Source: Prochlorococcus sp. AG-679-M10
Lineage (GTDB): Bacteria; Cyanobacteriota; Cyanobacteriia; PCC-6307; Cyanobiaceae
Direction of reading: 5' to 3'
DNA length: 53,671 bases
Assembly: GCA_003210655.1 (NCBI GenBank)
Contig: QCUQ01000008.1
Span: 1-53,671, forward strand
Shown here: positions 1 through 7,283 of the stretch, piece by piece
Layout of the letters: every line of letters starts with the position of its first letter
Position numbering within the stretch: the first letter of the stretch is position 1
The notes under the pieces: generated by a model
Database searches by the model: none
What the model was told of the DNA's origin: nothing
What the model saw: only the letters and a program-made list of their open reading frames with translations
Translations under genes and position numbers: made by a program

Positions 1-272
1 CTCATTAAAAGAATTATACGCCAATTTTTTATATAAAATCTCCTAACTATCTCTTCATATTTTTTTTTGTCGGTTTTTTCTAACTCCTCTTTGTTACTTA
101 AATATTTTTTTTCTATCCACTCAAAAATATCTTTAAGTTTTCCGTTTATTTTGCCGTTAGTTATCCATTTTTTTATATAAATTTCATCTCCATCTTCTAA
201 TTCAAAACATTTTTCAGGAGAAGGGAGTGTGTAATTATGAAATCTATCAGTATAATCTTTGATTAGTTTCAT
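1..272 (-). CDS. Hypothetical protein, truncated at left window edge
   Basis: An open frame starts with ATG near 272 (plus or minus one base) and runs off the left edge, giving about 90 visible residues (MKLIKDYTDRFHNYTL at the N-terminus). It is lysine- and glutamate-rich, soluble-looking, with no membrane segment and no motif I recognise. Its start lies a few bases past the stop of the DUF2834-like gene at 277-696, so the two are probably cotranscribed leftward. The stop codon is outside the window, so full length is unknown. Confidence 0.5.
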   Translation of the reverse strand, partial: MKLIKDYTDRFHNYTLPSPEKCFELEDGDEIYIKKWITNGKINGKLKDIFEWIEKKYLSNKEELEKTDKKKYEEIVRRFYIKNWRIILLM

Positions 273-276
273 TCAA

Positions 277-696
277 CTAATCCTCCTTATTAAGTTCTAG
301 TTCTCTCATAAACATAAATGCACCAAATGAAAAAGCAAGTGAGATTAAAAAAGTTAGAAGAAAATAAATGCCCCATAATTTTAATTTTAATCTTTTTCCC
401 TCAGCAACATAAAATATGAATACTGATATGAGAAGAATAGCTGTATCAGCAGATATAAATCCAGAAGTAGGAGTTATCCATGCGTCATCAAAAAATGCAG
501 TTCCTATATCTAGTACAGAACCTTGAATATTTCCATTCCTTACTAATTTAATAAATTGAAGAATAAAATAAAATGGCCAAATTAATCCTGCTATTGAAGT
601 CGCACCATAAATTAAAAGTCTAATTTTTACCCACATAGCTTTTACTTTTGGTTTATTTATAGCTAATTTTGATAAATAATTGATGTATAAAATCAT
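277..696 (-). CDS. DUF2834-like small integral membrane protein
   Basis: A 139-residue protein with about three hydrophobic stretches (roughly residues 25-50, 85-100 and 108-130). The second half reads AFFDDAW, then ADTAILLISVFIFYVAEGKR, then a last helix ending in MRELEL. This spacing of an acidic residue before a helix, an E-G-[KR]-R loop and a terminal R-E-L matches the DUF2834 family of cyanobacterial and plant membrane proteins. The family has no established function. The gene is followed leftward, after a few bases, by the truncated ORF at the window edge. The family assignment is from pattern recall. Confidence 0.65.
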   Translation of the reverse strand: MILYINYLSKLAINKPKVKAMWVKIRLLIYGATSIAGLIWPFYFILQFIKLVRNGNIQGSVLDIGTAFFDDAWITPTSGFISADTAILLISVFIFYVAEGKRLKLKLWGIYFLLTFLISLAFSFGAFMFMRELELNKED

Positions 697-856
697 TCTA
701 ATAAATAGTCTTTTTTAATAATAAGAATTCAAAATATACATAATAATGTTCCTATTCTTTTTATAATTTGTTTTAAATTATCTACATTTAAGTCGAATTA
801 CTCACATCTCAAATTGTGCCTATCAGCTATAAAAGATATATAAACAAAAAATATTT

Positions 857-967
857 ATGACCCAGATCTTCCTTATTGATATTATGCTTGCTGGTTTAGG
901 GGTATTTATTTATTTCTTTGGTCTAAAAAAGTTATTATTTAATCAGCCAAGAATTTCTCAAGACTAA
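857..967 (+). CDS. Tiny single-span membrane peptide (36 aa)
   Basis: ATG at 857 opens a 36-residue frame beginning MTQIFLIDIMLAGLGVFIYF, with one hydrophobic span followed by a basic segment (LKKLLFNQPR). This looks like the single-helix microproteins common in marine picocyanobacteria. No family recognised. The next ORF begins 7 bases after the stop, so the pair may be one transcript. Confidence 0.45.
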   Translation: MTQIFLIDIMLAGLGVFIYFFGLKKLLFNQPRISQD

Positions 968-973
968 TAGTAA

Positions 974-1120
974 ATGGCAAAAAATACTAAGGGAATGCCA
1001 ATTGAGATAGGTATTAAACGTCTTTCTTTATTAAAAAAAAAGGGATTAATAACAGAAGAAATATTTTCTGATGCAGAAGAGCTACTGATTAAAAGTGAAA
1101 TGGATATTTCTTCTAAATAA
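974..1120 (+). CDS. Small hypothetical protein with SHOCT-like C-terminus (48 aa)
   Basis: ATG at 974, 48 residues, containing IKRLSLLKKKGLITEEIFSD. The pattern of a leucine-lysine run, G-L-I-T-x-E-x-F and an acidic helix resembles SHOCT-type short C-terminal oligomerisation modules (L..L...G.IT.EEF...K..LL). The domain resemblance is my inference. It lies 6 bases after the upstream membrane peptide and probably shares its transcript. Confidence 0.5.
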   Translation: MAKNTKGMPIEIGIKRLSLLKKKGLITEEIFSDAEELLIKSEMDISSK

Positions 1121-1215
1121 TTAAATTAATTAAAATTCTTATAAATTAAAATTCAACTTTACTTTTTAGATAAAGAATATCTAATCTGAGTTAACTTAAA
1201 ATAAAAAATAAAAAA

Positions 1216-1839
1216 ATGTTAATCACAAAGAAATTGTGGGCAAATAACTCCGATCTAGCTTTGCTTAGCTTGAAAACTAAATTTGTTCAAGGGATAAGAA
1301 ATGGAAACTTACCAAGAAATATTTTTAAAGATTATATAGCTCAAGATTATTTTTTTTTAGAGAGCTTTGCTAAGGCATATGGATTAGCTATTTCTAAATC
1401 AAAAGATAAAAGTGAAATTAAGTCTTTAAGCCAACTCTTAGAGGGTGTGTCTGATGAATTAATACTTCATGAGACGTATGCAAAGGAATGGGAGATTGAT
1501 TTGTCTACTAACTATATAAAACCTGCTACGAAGAACTACACGGATTTCCTTTATGATGTCTCCATAAAACTAAGTTCAGTCGAAATAATGTTTGCAATGA
1601 CTCCTTGCATGCGTTTATATTCTTGGATAGGAAAGAATTTATCGGATATGATTTTAAATAATCCTTATAAAGAATGGATTCTTACTTACTCTAATGAAAG
1701 TTTTGATAATCTAGCAAAATCTCTTGAAAAAATAATTGATAATTACCAAGAACCGTTTGACATTAATCAGGCAAATAACTTATATAAAAAAGCCATGGAA
1801 CTGGAATTAGATTTTTTTAATACTTATTCAAATTTCTAA
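1216..1839 (+). CDS. tenA: TenA-family aminopyrimidine aminohydrolase (thiaminase II)
   Basis: A 207-residue, all-helical protein of normal TenA length. Asp44 (in AQDYFFLE) and Cys131 (in AMTPCMRLYSWIG) fit the substrate-binding Asp and nucleophilic Cys of TenA_C enzymes, and a Glu near the C-terminus (about residue 197, ELDFF) fits the catalytic acid. TenA hydrolyses aminopyrimidine breakdown products of thiamine to HMP. The thiD gene follows 35 bases downstream, which makes pyrimidine salvage into thiamine phosphate the likely role of the pair. I see no TPP riboswitch upstream. Confidence 0.9.
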   Translation: MLITKKLWANNSDLALLSLKTKFVQGIRNGNLPRNIFKDYIAQDYFFLESFAKAYGLAISKSKDKSEIKSLSQLLEGVSDELILHETYAKEWEIDLSTNYIKPATKNYTDFLYDVSIKLSSVEIMFAMTPCMRLYSWIGKNLSDMILNNPYKEWILTYSNESFDNLAKSLEKIIDNYQEPFDINQANNLYKKAMELELDFFNTYSNF

Positions 1840-1874
1840 TAAATCTAAGAAAGTTTTTTAATTTTACAAAAATT

Positions 1875-2663
1875 ATGTACTCTAATATTGCTCTTTCAAT
1901 AGGTGGTAGTGACTCAGGAGGAGGGGCAGGTATTCAAGCCGATTTAAGAACTTTTATGGCACTTAAAGTCCATGGATGTTCTGTGATTACATGCATTACT
2001 GCTCAAAATAGTGTAGAAGTAAAATGTGTAGAAGCTGTAAATAAGGATACTTTGACAAGCCAGATTGATACTTTATTTTCAGATTTTGATATCAAATCTT
2101 TAAAAACTGGAATGTTGCTAAACGATAGGATTATTAATGCAACAGCTTTAAAACTGAAATCTTTTTCTATTAGAAAGATTATTGACCCGGTAATGGTGAG
2201 TAGAACTGGTTCTAAATTACTTGAGGATTCTGCAATCAATGCTTATAAAAAATTACTTTTACCAATTGCTGATTTAGTAACTCCAAATATTTTTGAAGCT
2301 AATCTTCTTTCAAATTTGGATATTAAGAATGAGGAAGATGTAGAGCAATCTGCAAAAAGTATTATTAAACTCGGCGCTAAAGCAGTTCTTATCAAAGGTG
2401 GTGGATTGAAGGATATGAAGGGAAGGGACTTTTATCTTGATGTCAATGGAGGGAAAAAGTGGTTTATAAATAAATTTATTAATACTCAAAACACCCATGG
2501 TAGTGGATGTACTTTAAGTGCTGCAATTTGTGGGTATCAAGCATTAGGATTTGACCTTATAGAGTCAATTAAAAAATCAAAATTATTTATTGAAAGAGCC
2601 TTGAAGAATTCTTATCAAATCGGATCAGGCCCAGGCCCACTTGGCCACTACCAATCACTCTGA
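1875..2663 (+). CDS. thiD: Hydroxymethylpyrimidine / phosphomethylpyrimidine kinase
   Basis: A 262-residue ribokinase-fold protein. The N-terminal GGSDSGGGAGIQAD (about residues 10-23) is the HMP-binding signature, and THGSGC (207-212) is the anion hole with the active-site Cys. ThiD phosphorylates HMP to HMP-P and then HMP-PP for joining to the thiazole by ThiE. It follows tenA closely on the same strand and probably forms an operon with it. Length and motif order are standard for the family. Confidence 0.95.
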   Translation: MYSNIALSIGGSDSGGGAGIQADLRTFMALKVHGCSVITCITAQNSVEVKCVEAVNKDTLTSQIDTLFSDFDIKSLKTGMLLNDRIINATALKLKSFSIRKIIDPVMVSRTGSKLLEDSAINAYKKLLLPIADLVTPNIFEANLLSNLDIKNEEDVEQSAKSIIKLGAKAVLIKGGGLKDMKGRDFYLDVNGGKKWFINKFINTQNTHGSGCTLSAAICGYQALGFDLIESIKKSKLFIERALKNSYQIGSGPGPLGHYQSL

Positions 2664-2730
2664 AATAATTTGCTATATGAAAATTAAAAAAAAAGATTAA
2701 ATTATTAAAATCTTTTATTTTAAAATCTAA

Positions 2731-2916
2731 TTAAAACCACCATTTTTTATTTTGATTTTTTAAAAATAAAATTTCTTCTGTTTCCCACCCACCTTCTAAC
2801 CACTCAAGATGTTCTAGCAATAAAGATTCGCTTTCTCCCTTTGTTAAATGACCTAGTCTATTTGCAATTCCATCAAATCTTACTTTCATTAACTCTTCGA
2901 TTTTGATGTTATTCAC
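2731..2916 (-). CDS. Small conserved hypothetical protein (61 aa)
   Basis: A 61-residue minus-strand ORF (MNNIKIEELMKVRFDGIANR at the N-terminus) with a Leu/Glu-rich middle (ESESLLLEHLEWLEGGWETE) and a Trp-Trp-Phe end. It looks like a small helical cytoplasmic protein; the composition is protein-like and it does not overlap another gene. No family recognised. It converges with thiD. Confidence 0.6.
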   Translation of the reverse strand: MNNIKIEELMKVRFDGIANRLGHLTKGESESLLLEHLEWLEGGWETEEILFLKNQNKKWWF

Positions 2917-3103
2917 AATTAAAACAGATAATTTTTATCTAAATAAACTTGATTGATAATTATTGTCAATGAAATTATTCTTTTTTTATATTTTTAAATA
3001 TGTAATTTGTATTAAATGCAACTATTTTGTAGTGATAGTAATTAAGACTTATTCTCATAGATTGTATTTCTAGGTATTTTAAAAAATAAATCAGAAATTT
3101 TTT

Positions 3104-3247
3104 ATGAAAAACCAAGAAAAAACAACCTCAAAAACAGTTGTTAATGTCGGTTATTGTGAGAGCACTTCTGAGTGGCTTAATAGAATAATGACTGAACTTG
3201 CAGATGAAAGTAAGAATTTTGTGGATCTATCAGTTTTGTGCGCATAA
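3104..3247 (+). CDS. Tiny hypothetical protein (47 aa)
   Basis: ATG at 3104, 47 residues, with the central helix STSEWLNRIMTELADESK. The segment EWLN plus an amphipathic helix resembles the ORF at 9991-10134 (EWLNELINKIEDMKNK), so both may belong to one microprotein family. A clear intrinsic terminator follows at 3274-3307, which supports a real, short, monocistronic transcript. Confidence 0.5.
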   Translation: MKNQEKTTSKTVVNVGYCESTSEWLNRIMTELADESKNFVDLSVLCA

Positions 3248-3273
3248 ATTCAATTATTGAAAGTCAATCGCTT

Positions 3274-3307
3274 AAGGCCTATATAAGCTCTATGAAAGGC
3301 CTTTTTT
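3274..3307 (+). terminator. Intrinsic terminator after the 3104-3247 ORF
   Basis: The arms AAGGCCT (3274-3280) and AGGCCTT (3297-3303) pair perfectly around a 16-nt loop and are followed by a T run. It sits 26 bases after the stop of the upstream 47-residue ORF. Confidence 0.75.
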
Positions 3308-3428
3308 GTATTAGATAAACTTATATAAGTTATTTGAAAGGTATATGGTTATGACTTTTTATTGGTATATCTAGTGACAATAAATATATTTAAAAATAAT
3401 TAATTTAATAAAAGAAATTTTCCCTCTT

Positions 3429-3485
3429 ATGCGGCCTATCTCAGAGAAACTTTATAAGAAATTAGTTAAAGCTTCCAAGAAATGA
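3429..3485 (+). CDS. Possible 18-residue peptide coupled to next ORF
   Basis: The ATG at 3429 encodes MRPISEKLYKKLVKASKK and ends TGA, overlapping the ATG of the next ORF at 3482 (ATGA). The overlap suggests translational coupling, but 18 codons is too short to be sure; the peptide is strongly basic and helical. Confidence 0.3.
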   Translation: MRPISEKLYKKLVKASKK

Positions 3486-3586
3486 ATAAATTACTTCTTT
3501 ACTTTTCAGCTCTATATTTTGGAGCAAATATCGGAAAATCTTTGGCTAGTTATAGTTTCACATATTATTTAATGATTTCTAATTAA
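3482..3586 (+). CDS. Tiny membrane peptide (34 aa)
   Basis: The ORF starts MNKLLLYFSALYFGANIGKS and has one hydrophobic span of about 20 residues. It begins inside the stop codon of the preceding 18-codon ORF. It resembles other single-span microproteins in this window; no family recognised. Confidence 0.4.
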   Translation: MNKLLLYFSALYFGANIGKSLASYSFTYYLMISN

Positions 3587-3665
3587 TCTATTTTTTTCTT
3601 GGATGTTTTTTAAGCTTTACTTTTTGACTCTAAAATATTGAAGTAATCTTAAAAAAACTCTCAAA

Positions 3666-4133
3666 GTGCATTTAAATAAAAGTAGTTCTGAAATCGTAAA
3701 TAAATTTAAATTATCTCCTCATTCTGAAGGAGGATGGTTTAGAGAAATTATACGCAGTAAAAATCATGTGACTAGAAATGATGGTCAAAAAAGAAATACT
3801 ATAACTAGTATTTATTATCTACTTGGTAGAAGTGAAAGAAGTAAATGGCATCGATTAAATTCTTCCGATGAGATATGGATTTATCTTCAAGGGGCTCCCC
3901 TTAATTTATATCTTTTAGATGATAATAATAAAGAATTAAAAAATATAAGATTAGATTCAAATAATCCTATTGAAATGATTCCCTCTGGATATTGGCAGGC
4001 TGCTTGCACTACTGGAGAATTTACACTCACAAGTTGTTGTGTTGGCCCAGGATTTGACTTCAAGGATTTTGAAATGCTAAAAAATATAGATCCTTCTCTA
4101 AGGCCAGCCAAGGCGTTTCCGGAACTTATTTAA
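3666..4133 (+). CDS. Cupin_5 (DUF985) family protein
   Basis: A 155-residue protein matching the cupin_5/DUF985 pattern: L.PH.EGGWF.E near residues 16-26, ITSIYYLL, then S.WHRL.SDEIW..L.GAPL and a late SGYWQAA. The family folds as a double-stranded beta helix, with His and Glu residues suited to binding a metal or sugar; the substrate is unknown. The start is GTG at 3666, chosen because the family N-terminus begins just after it. It is followed 31 bases later by an ORF on the same strand. Confidence 0.85.
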   Translation: MHLNKSSSEIVNKFKLSPHSEGGWFREIIRSKNHVTRNDGQKRNTITSIYYLLGRSERSKWHRLNSSDEIWIYLQGAPLNLYLLDDNNKELKNIRLDSNNPIEMIPSGYWQAACTTGEFTLTSCCVGPGFDFKDFEMLKNIDPSLRPAKAFPELI

Positions 4134-4164
4134 TATTTTAAAGTTATCTTATGATTTGATTTAA

Positions 4165-4542
4165 ATGAATCATGATCTTATTAATACAATCGGCATAAAA
4201 CAGACGGCAAGAGAAGAAGCCGTTCTTTACCAGGTTAGTTCTATTGAAGGATTGATTGAAACTTTTGATAGGGATATTTCGAAATGGTCTGATTTTGACA
4301 GTTGGGAGAATATTCGAGTTCAGCAATGGATTTTTGAAAGAGCTATGGATATTTATAAAGGCAAGAAAATTGATATTAAATGTAATTGTTGTGAATACAA
4401 TTTCATAAGTAAAAGAGATTTAGAAAAAATTTCAAATAAGAAATGCTACGGTATCAAAACTGCTTATATGATCGAAAAGGTTGCCCAAGAAATTGCATTA
4501 GCTAAATCCAGAAGAGAAAGTGATGGTACATATTCAGCGTAA
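4165..4542 (+). CDS. Conserved hypothetical protein with CxCC motif (125 aa)
   Basis: A 125-residue soluble protein. The first half is acidic and Trp-rich (ISKWSDFDSWENIRVQQW); the second half has a short Cys cluster (IKCNCCEYNF, about residues 72-81) and a basic tail. The Cys cluster could bind metal, but only one further Cys follows, so a full zinc site is not evident. I do not recognise the family. It lies downstream of the cupin_5 gene on the same strand and may be cotranscribed. Confidence 0.65.
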   Translation: MNHDLINTIGIKQTAREEAVLYQVSSIEGLIETFDRDISKWSDFDSWENIRVQQWIFERAMDIYKGKKIDIKCNCCEYNFISKRDLEKISNKKCYGIKTAYMIEKVAQEIALAKSRRESDGTYSA

Positions 4543-4607
4543 AGTTGTTAAAAATTACCCTCTCTAAGATGAATAAGTGAAACTAAGCTATTACTTACAT
4601 CGACTAA

Positions 4608-4814
4608 ATGAAGAGTATGGTAAATCTTAATTATGATCTCTCTTCAAAACAAAAAGAATTTGTAGAGTCTTTAGAGAAATTTTCAAGTAAAGATTTATTT
4701 GAACAAAAAGATGAATTTAAAGAGGAAACTCCAGAAGTTTTTCATCTTAATTCGCTTATTAAAAAAAAAATTTACTTTCTTACAAAAGATCCAAACTATA
4801 AATTGTTTGCCTAG
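4608..4814 (+). CDS. Small hypothetical protein (68 aa)
   Basis: A 68-residue, highly charged, helical ORF (SKQKEFVESLEKFSSKDLFE in the N-terminal half), with no membrane span or Cys. An internal Met at position 4 is an alternative start. No family recognised; codon use resembles its neighbours. Confidence 0.5.
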   Translation: MKSMVNLNYDLSSKQKEFVESLEKFSSKDLFEQKDEFKEETPEVFHLNSLIKKKIYFLTKDPNYKLFA

Positions 4815-4817
4815 CTT

Positions 4818-4943
4818 ATGGTTCAGCTATCTATATTTACATTATTTGTTTTGGTGGCAACATTTATGAAAAATAATCTTGTTTCCCATATTAATTCTTT
4901 TAAAATTAAGACTGAGTTATATTTCCTATTTTATTATTTATAA
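4818..4943 (+). CDS. Possible tiny membrane peptide (41 aa)
   Basis: ATG at 4818 opens a 41-residue frame with a hydrophobic N-terminal span (QLSIFTLFVLVATF). It starts 4 bases after the previous stop, which suggests cotranscription, but the sequence is so AT-rich that chance is possible. Confidence 0.3.
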   Translation: MVQLSIFTLFVLVATFMKNNLVSHINSFKIKTELYFLFYYL

Positions 4944-5036
4944 ATTATTTTTTTAAAATTGGTAATATAATCAAATCATTCCACTTATGGATCTATATTT
5001 ACAAGTAGTCTCGTTTAATATTAAAATCAACAAAAT

Positions 5037-5459
5037 ATGTACAGGTATAAAATAGGAATGACACAGGCAAAATTAGAGGGTTTATTAAAGATTGATAACG
5101 AATCATATAACCTTTTACGAGTCCTCACAATGTTCATGAAGTTAGATAATTCTCAGGACGTTCCACTTCAGGCAATGGCAGTATTTTGGTACGTGGCAAC
5201 CTATCAAAATTGTACTAAGAAGGATATAGAAAAATATTTCGATATGAGTAAAGCCAGTGCTTCAAGGATGACGGATTACATAAGCCGATATCATAGGCTA
5301 GGAAAGGCAGGATTAGGGTTGGTTTCTAAAGAACAAGATCCAAAAGATAAAAGAAGAACACTTTTGAAACTTACAAGAAAAGGCAAAGATCTAATTGAAA
5401 GGTCTTTTAATACTCTTTATGAGGATATGAAAAGTTTTGAAGCTGAATTTGAAGAATGA
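5037..5459 (+). CDS. MarR-like winged-helix transcriptional regulator
   Basis: A 140-residue protein with a winged-helix core: a helix-turn-helix around residues 55-85 (TKKDIEKYFDMSKASASRMT) and a basic wing (SKEQDPKDKRRTLLKLTRKG) followed by a C-terminal dimerisation helix. The wing motif D-x-x-D-x-R-x-x-x-x-x-L-T-x-x-G is typical of MarR proteins. A second Met at residue 8 (5058) lies closer to the usual MarR start and may be the true one. Its ligand and targets are unknown; given its position at the border of the accessory region it is a candidate local regulator. Confidence 0.8.
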   Translation: MYRYKIGMTQAKLEGLLKIDNESYNLLRVLTMFMKLDNSQDVPLQAMAVFWYVATYQNCTKKDIEKYFDMSKASASRMTDYISRYHRLGKAGLGLVSKEQDPKDKRRTLLKLTRKGKDLIERSFNTLYEDMKSFEAEFEE

Positions 5460-5647
5460 ATACTCGCAATATTAACTCTATAGCTTTTTGGAAAGTTTCA
5501 AACAAATTTTAATTTACTTCATAATATAAACGCTAACTTAACCTTTTGCCTCAGATAAAAAAATAACAATCTGGCCTGCACTCCATATACTTTCTAAGAA
5601 GTTAGAATCTTAGAATTATATACTTCATTATCATCAGGAGAACAGTA

Positions 5648-5902
5648 ATGGAGGAAGATAGAGAAAAGTTAGAAAAAATATACCAACAATTAAATGAAGA
5701 AGAAGATACTGTTTTAAAAAAATGGCATCAATCACTTATTCCTAAGGCTATATTATTATTCCCTCTAATTGTTTTTGGTTTAACATTTTTAAAAGTGAAT
5801 AAAGAAAAATCAATATTAGATTTACTCTCTTTTGTTGCAGTAGGAGGTTTATTAGTTTTTGGTGGTATTTTTTTGAATTATCTCTTATCGAAAGGAAGAT
5901 AA
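5648..5902 (+). CDS. Small two-span membrane protein (84 aa)
   Basis: An 84-residue ORF with an acidic coiled N-terminus (about residues 1-25), then two hydrophobic spans (about 32-48 and 60-80) and a short basic end. GGAG lies about 9 bases before the ATG, so the start is well supported. No family recognised. Confidence 0.6.
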   Translation: MEEDREKLEKIYQQLNEEEDTVLKKWHQSLIPKAILLFPLIVFGLTFLKVNKEKSILDLLSFVAVGGLLVFGGIFLNYLLSKGR

Positions 5903-5942
5903 TGGAAAAATTTACATTTACTTGATTATATCAACTACTAAT

Positions 5943-6095
5943 CTATCTATCTACTACTTTCCCTCCATAGCTCATGGCTATTGAATCTAAGAGTTGAAGC
6001 ACATCATCATCTTTAACATGCTCCCATTTCTTCCAATATTTAAGAAGATCATTTAATTTTGCCCTTGTTTCTTTTGTAAAATATGAAAGTTCCAT
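5943..6095 (-). CDS. Small hypothetical protein, paralog of 14578-14727
   Basis: A 50-residue minus-strand ORF, MELSYFTKETRAKLNDLLKY at the N-terminus and IAMSYGGKVVDR at the end. The ORF at 14578-14727 has the same length and ends IAREYGGEVVDKN, with a similar central helix (LLRYLSETDLL against LLKYWKKWEHV). The two are clear paralogs, which supports real coding. Function unknown. Confidence 0.6.
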   Translation of the reverse strand: MELSYFTKETRAKLNDLLKYWKKWEHVKDDDVLQLLDSIAMSYGGKVVDR

Positions 6096-6345
6096 AACTA
6101 ATAATTAATTGCCATTACTATTCATCATGCTTTCTTAAGATTTTTCTTGCAATAATTGTAATTTTCTAAAATTTTAATATTACATGCGGCTCAAATAATA
6201 AAGGTTCTTTTTCTTTTATTTCTTATTTATGTTTTTAGTAATTCTTAAGTATAAATAAATGCCTTTTCCAAGTAAGAATACATTTAAGTAGATGTGATAT
6301 GGTGCAAAAATTTGATGCAATAGTTGCATACATTTATCCAAAAAA

Positions 6346-6383
6346 AGAGATTTTTACTCCTCTAATATAGATCGAATGTCAAT
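6346..6383 (-). promoter_or_regulatory. Shared promoter/leader element, copy 1
   Basis: Read on the minus strand: TTGACATTCGATC, then TATATT, then AGAG...CTCT arms and a T run. This matches the nine-copy element of the accessory region. The ORF downstream (ATG near 6332, about 32 codons) is weak, so this copy may be orphaned. An upstream frame resembling FAYLTFKMAKK runs into it. Confidence 0.5.
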
Positions 6384-6865
6384 TTTAAAAGCATCAACTC
6401 TGGATAATAATTCATTATCTTTTTTGCCATTTTAAAAGTTAAATATGCAAAATTAATTAGTAACGCATTATTTACGATAAAATAATATGAATATTATGCA
6501 TTAAAAAATTGATTTAGCTCTATTAAATCTGCGTATTGTTTTCCTTAAAATATGATTTTTTATGGAAAGGTCAGAAATTGCATAAAGAGTTAAAAAGAAA
6601 ACTGCCTTTGCAAAAATTGAAATTTGCATTATAAAAAGATACCTATTTATATAGAACCAAATCACTATAGATAAGCAAGTCCTTGAAGATCTCAAAATCC
6701 TTAAGGATTAATTTAATTAAGAGTCCAATACCAACAATGAGAAAGTTACTTTCCGTCCATAATTTTTTATCTCTAGATTATCTATATTAGAAATTATTAA
6801 CAAAATTATTTTTAGTAATTAATACCCTAGATATTTGATGCCTTTTCCTAGTAATATATAAATAT

Positions 6866-6936
6866 CAGAAACTCCTCACACACTAATTTCTGATGATCAA
6901 ACACCCTTTTCTCTAAATTAGGGTGTTTTTATTTAC
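6866..6936 (+). ncRNA. Yfr1-like small RNA
   Basis: The 11-nt ACTCCTCACAC (6871-6881) is identical to the hallmark unpaired motif of the cyanobacterial sRNA Yfr1. Here it lies mostly in the loop of an 8-bp stem (ATCAGAAA 6864-6871 with TTTCTGAT 6887-6894). A strong intrinsic terminator follows: AAACACCCT (6899-6907) pairs with AGGGTGTTT (6920-6928), then a T run. An AT-rich -10-like TATATA lies at 6855-6860. The size of about 70 nt fits. Canonical Yfr1 keeps the motif between two stem-loops, so this could be a variant rather than the ortholog; the motif identity is seen, the name is inferred. Confidence 0.65.
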
Positions 6937-7029
6937 ATAAAAACTGAAATTCATAACTGATATTTGTGACAATTTATCTACCTGCACATCTCTTTAAGCT
7001 GTAGGAAAATGTATGGAATGTTTAAATGT

Positions 7030-7118
7030 GTGCAGGAGAGGTTTTACTGCAATAGTGGAAACAAGGAAACACTTGGTTTAGTACAACTAGAAGGAGACCT
7101 CAAGTAGAAATATTTTTT
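7030..7118 (+). ncRNA. Yfr2-family small RNA
   Basis: The segment GGAAACAAGGAAAC (7057-7070), held in a loop closed by AGTG/CACT, is the conserved signature of the Yfr2-type sRNAs of marine cyanobacteria. It is preceded by GAGAGGTTTTACTGC and followed by a stem (ACTTG with CAAGT) and a T run at 7113-7118 that can serve as terminator. The family has no settled role. It lies about 100 nt downstream of the Yfr1-like RNA in a 1.2-kb stretch with no supported protein gene. Confidence 0.7.
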
Positions 7119-7155
7119 ATGTTTCAAATTAGGTTGAATAATTGATTATTGTAAA

Positions 7156-7171
7156 TGTGATAGAAATCACA
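7156..7171. promoter_or_regulatory. Perfect CRP-type palindrome upstream of SDR gene
   Basis: TGTGATAGAAATCACA is a perfect TGTGA-N6-TCACA inverted repeat, the consensus for CRP-family regulators, 112 bases before the SDR start. The cyanobacterial NtcA consensus is GTA-N8-TAC, so a different CRP-family protein would be needed. It may regulate the SDR gene at 7284. Confidence 0.4.
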
Positions 7172-7283
7172 AAAATATATCTATTAGTCGAAAAATACGA
7201 AATATAGTATTTGATATTGAGATATTTTTACTTTAAAGTCAAATTAAAAATTAGATTAGTTTTTGATCTGAACTAAAAAATTT

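Noticed and set aside
2003-2498. Minus-strand frames inside thiD
   Set aside because: Antisense shadows; thiD has complete family motifs.
6501-6695. 64-codon minus-strand frame
   Set aside because: Low-complexity AT-rich composition, no ribosome-binding site, no paralog or family pattern.
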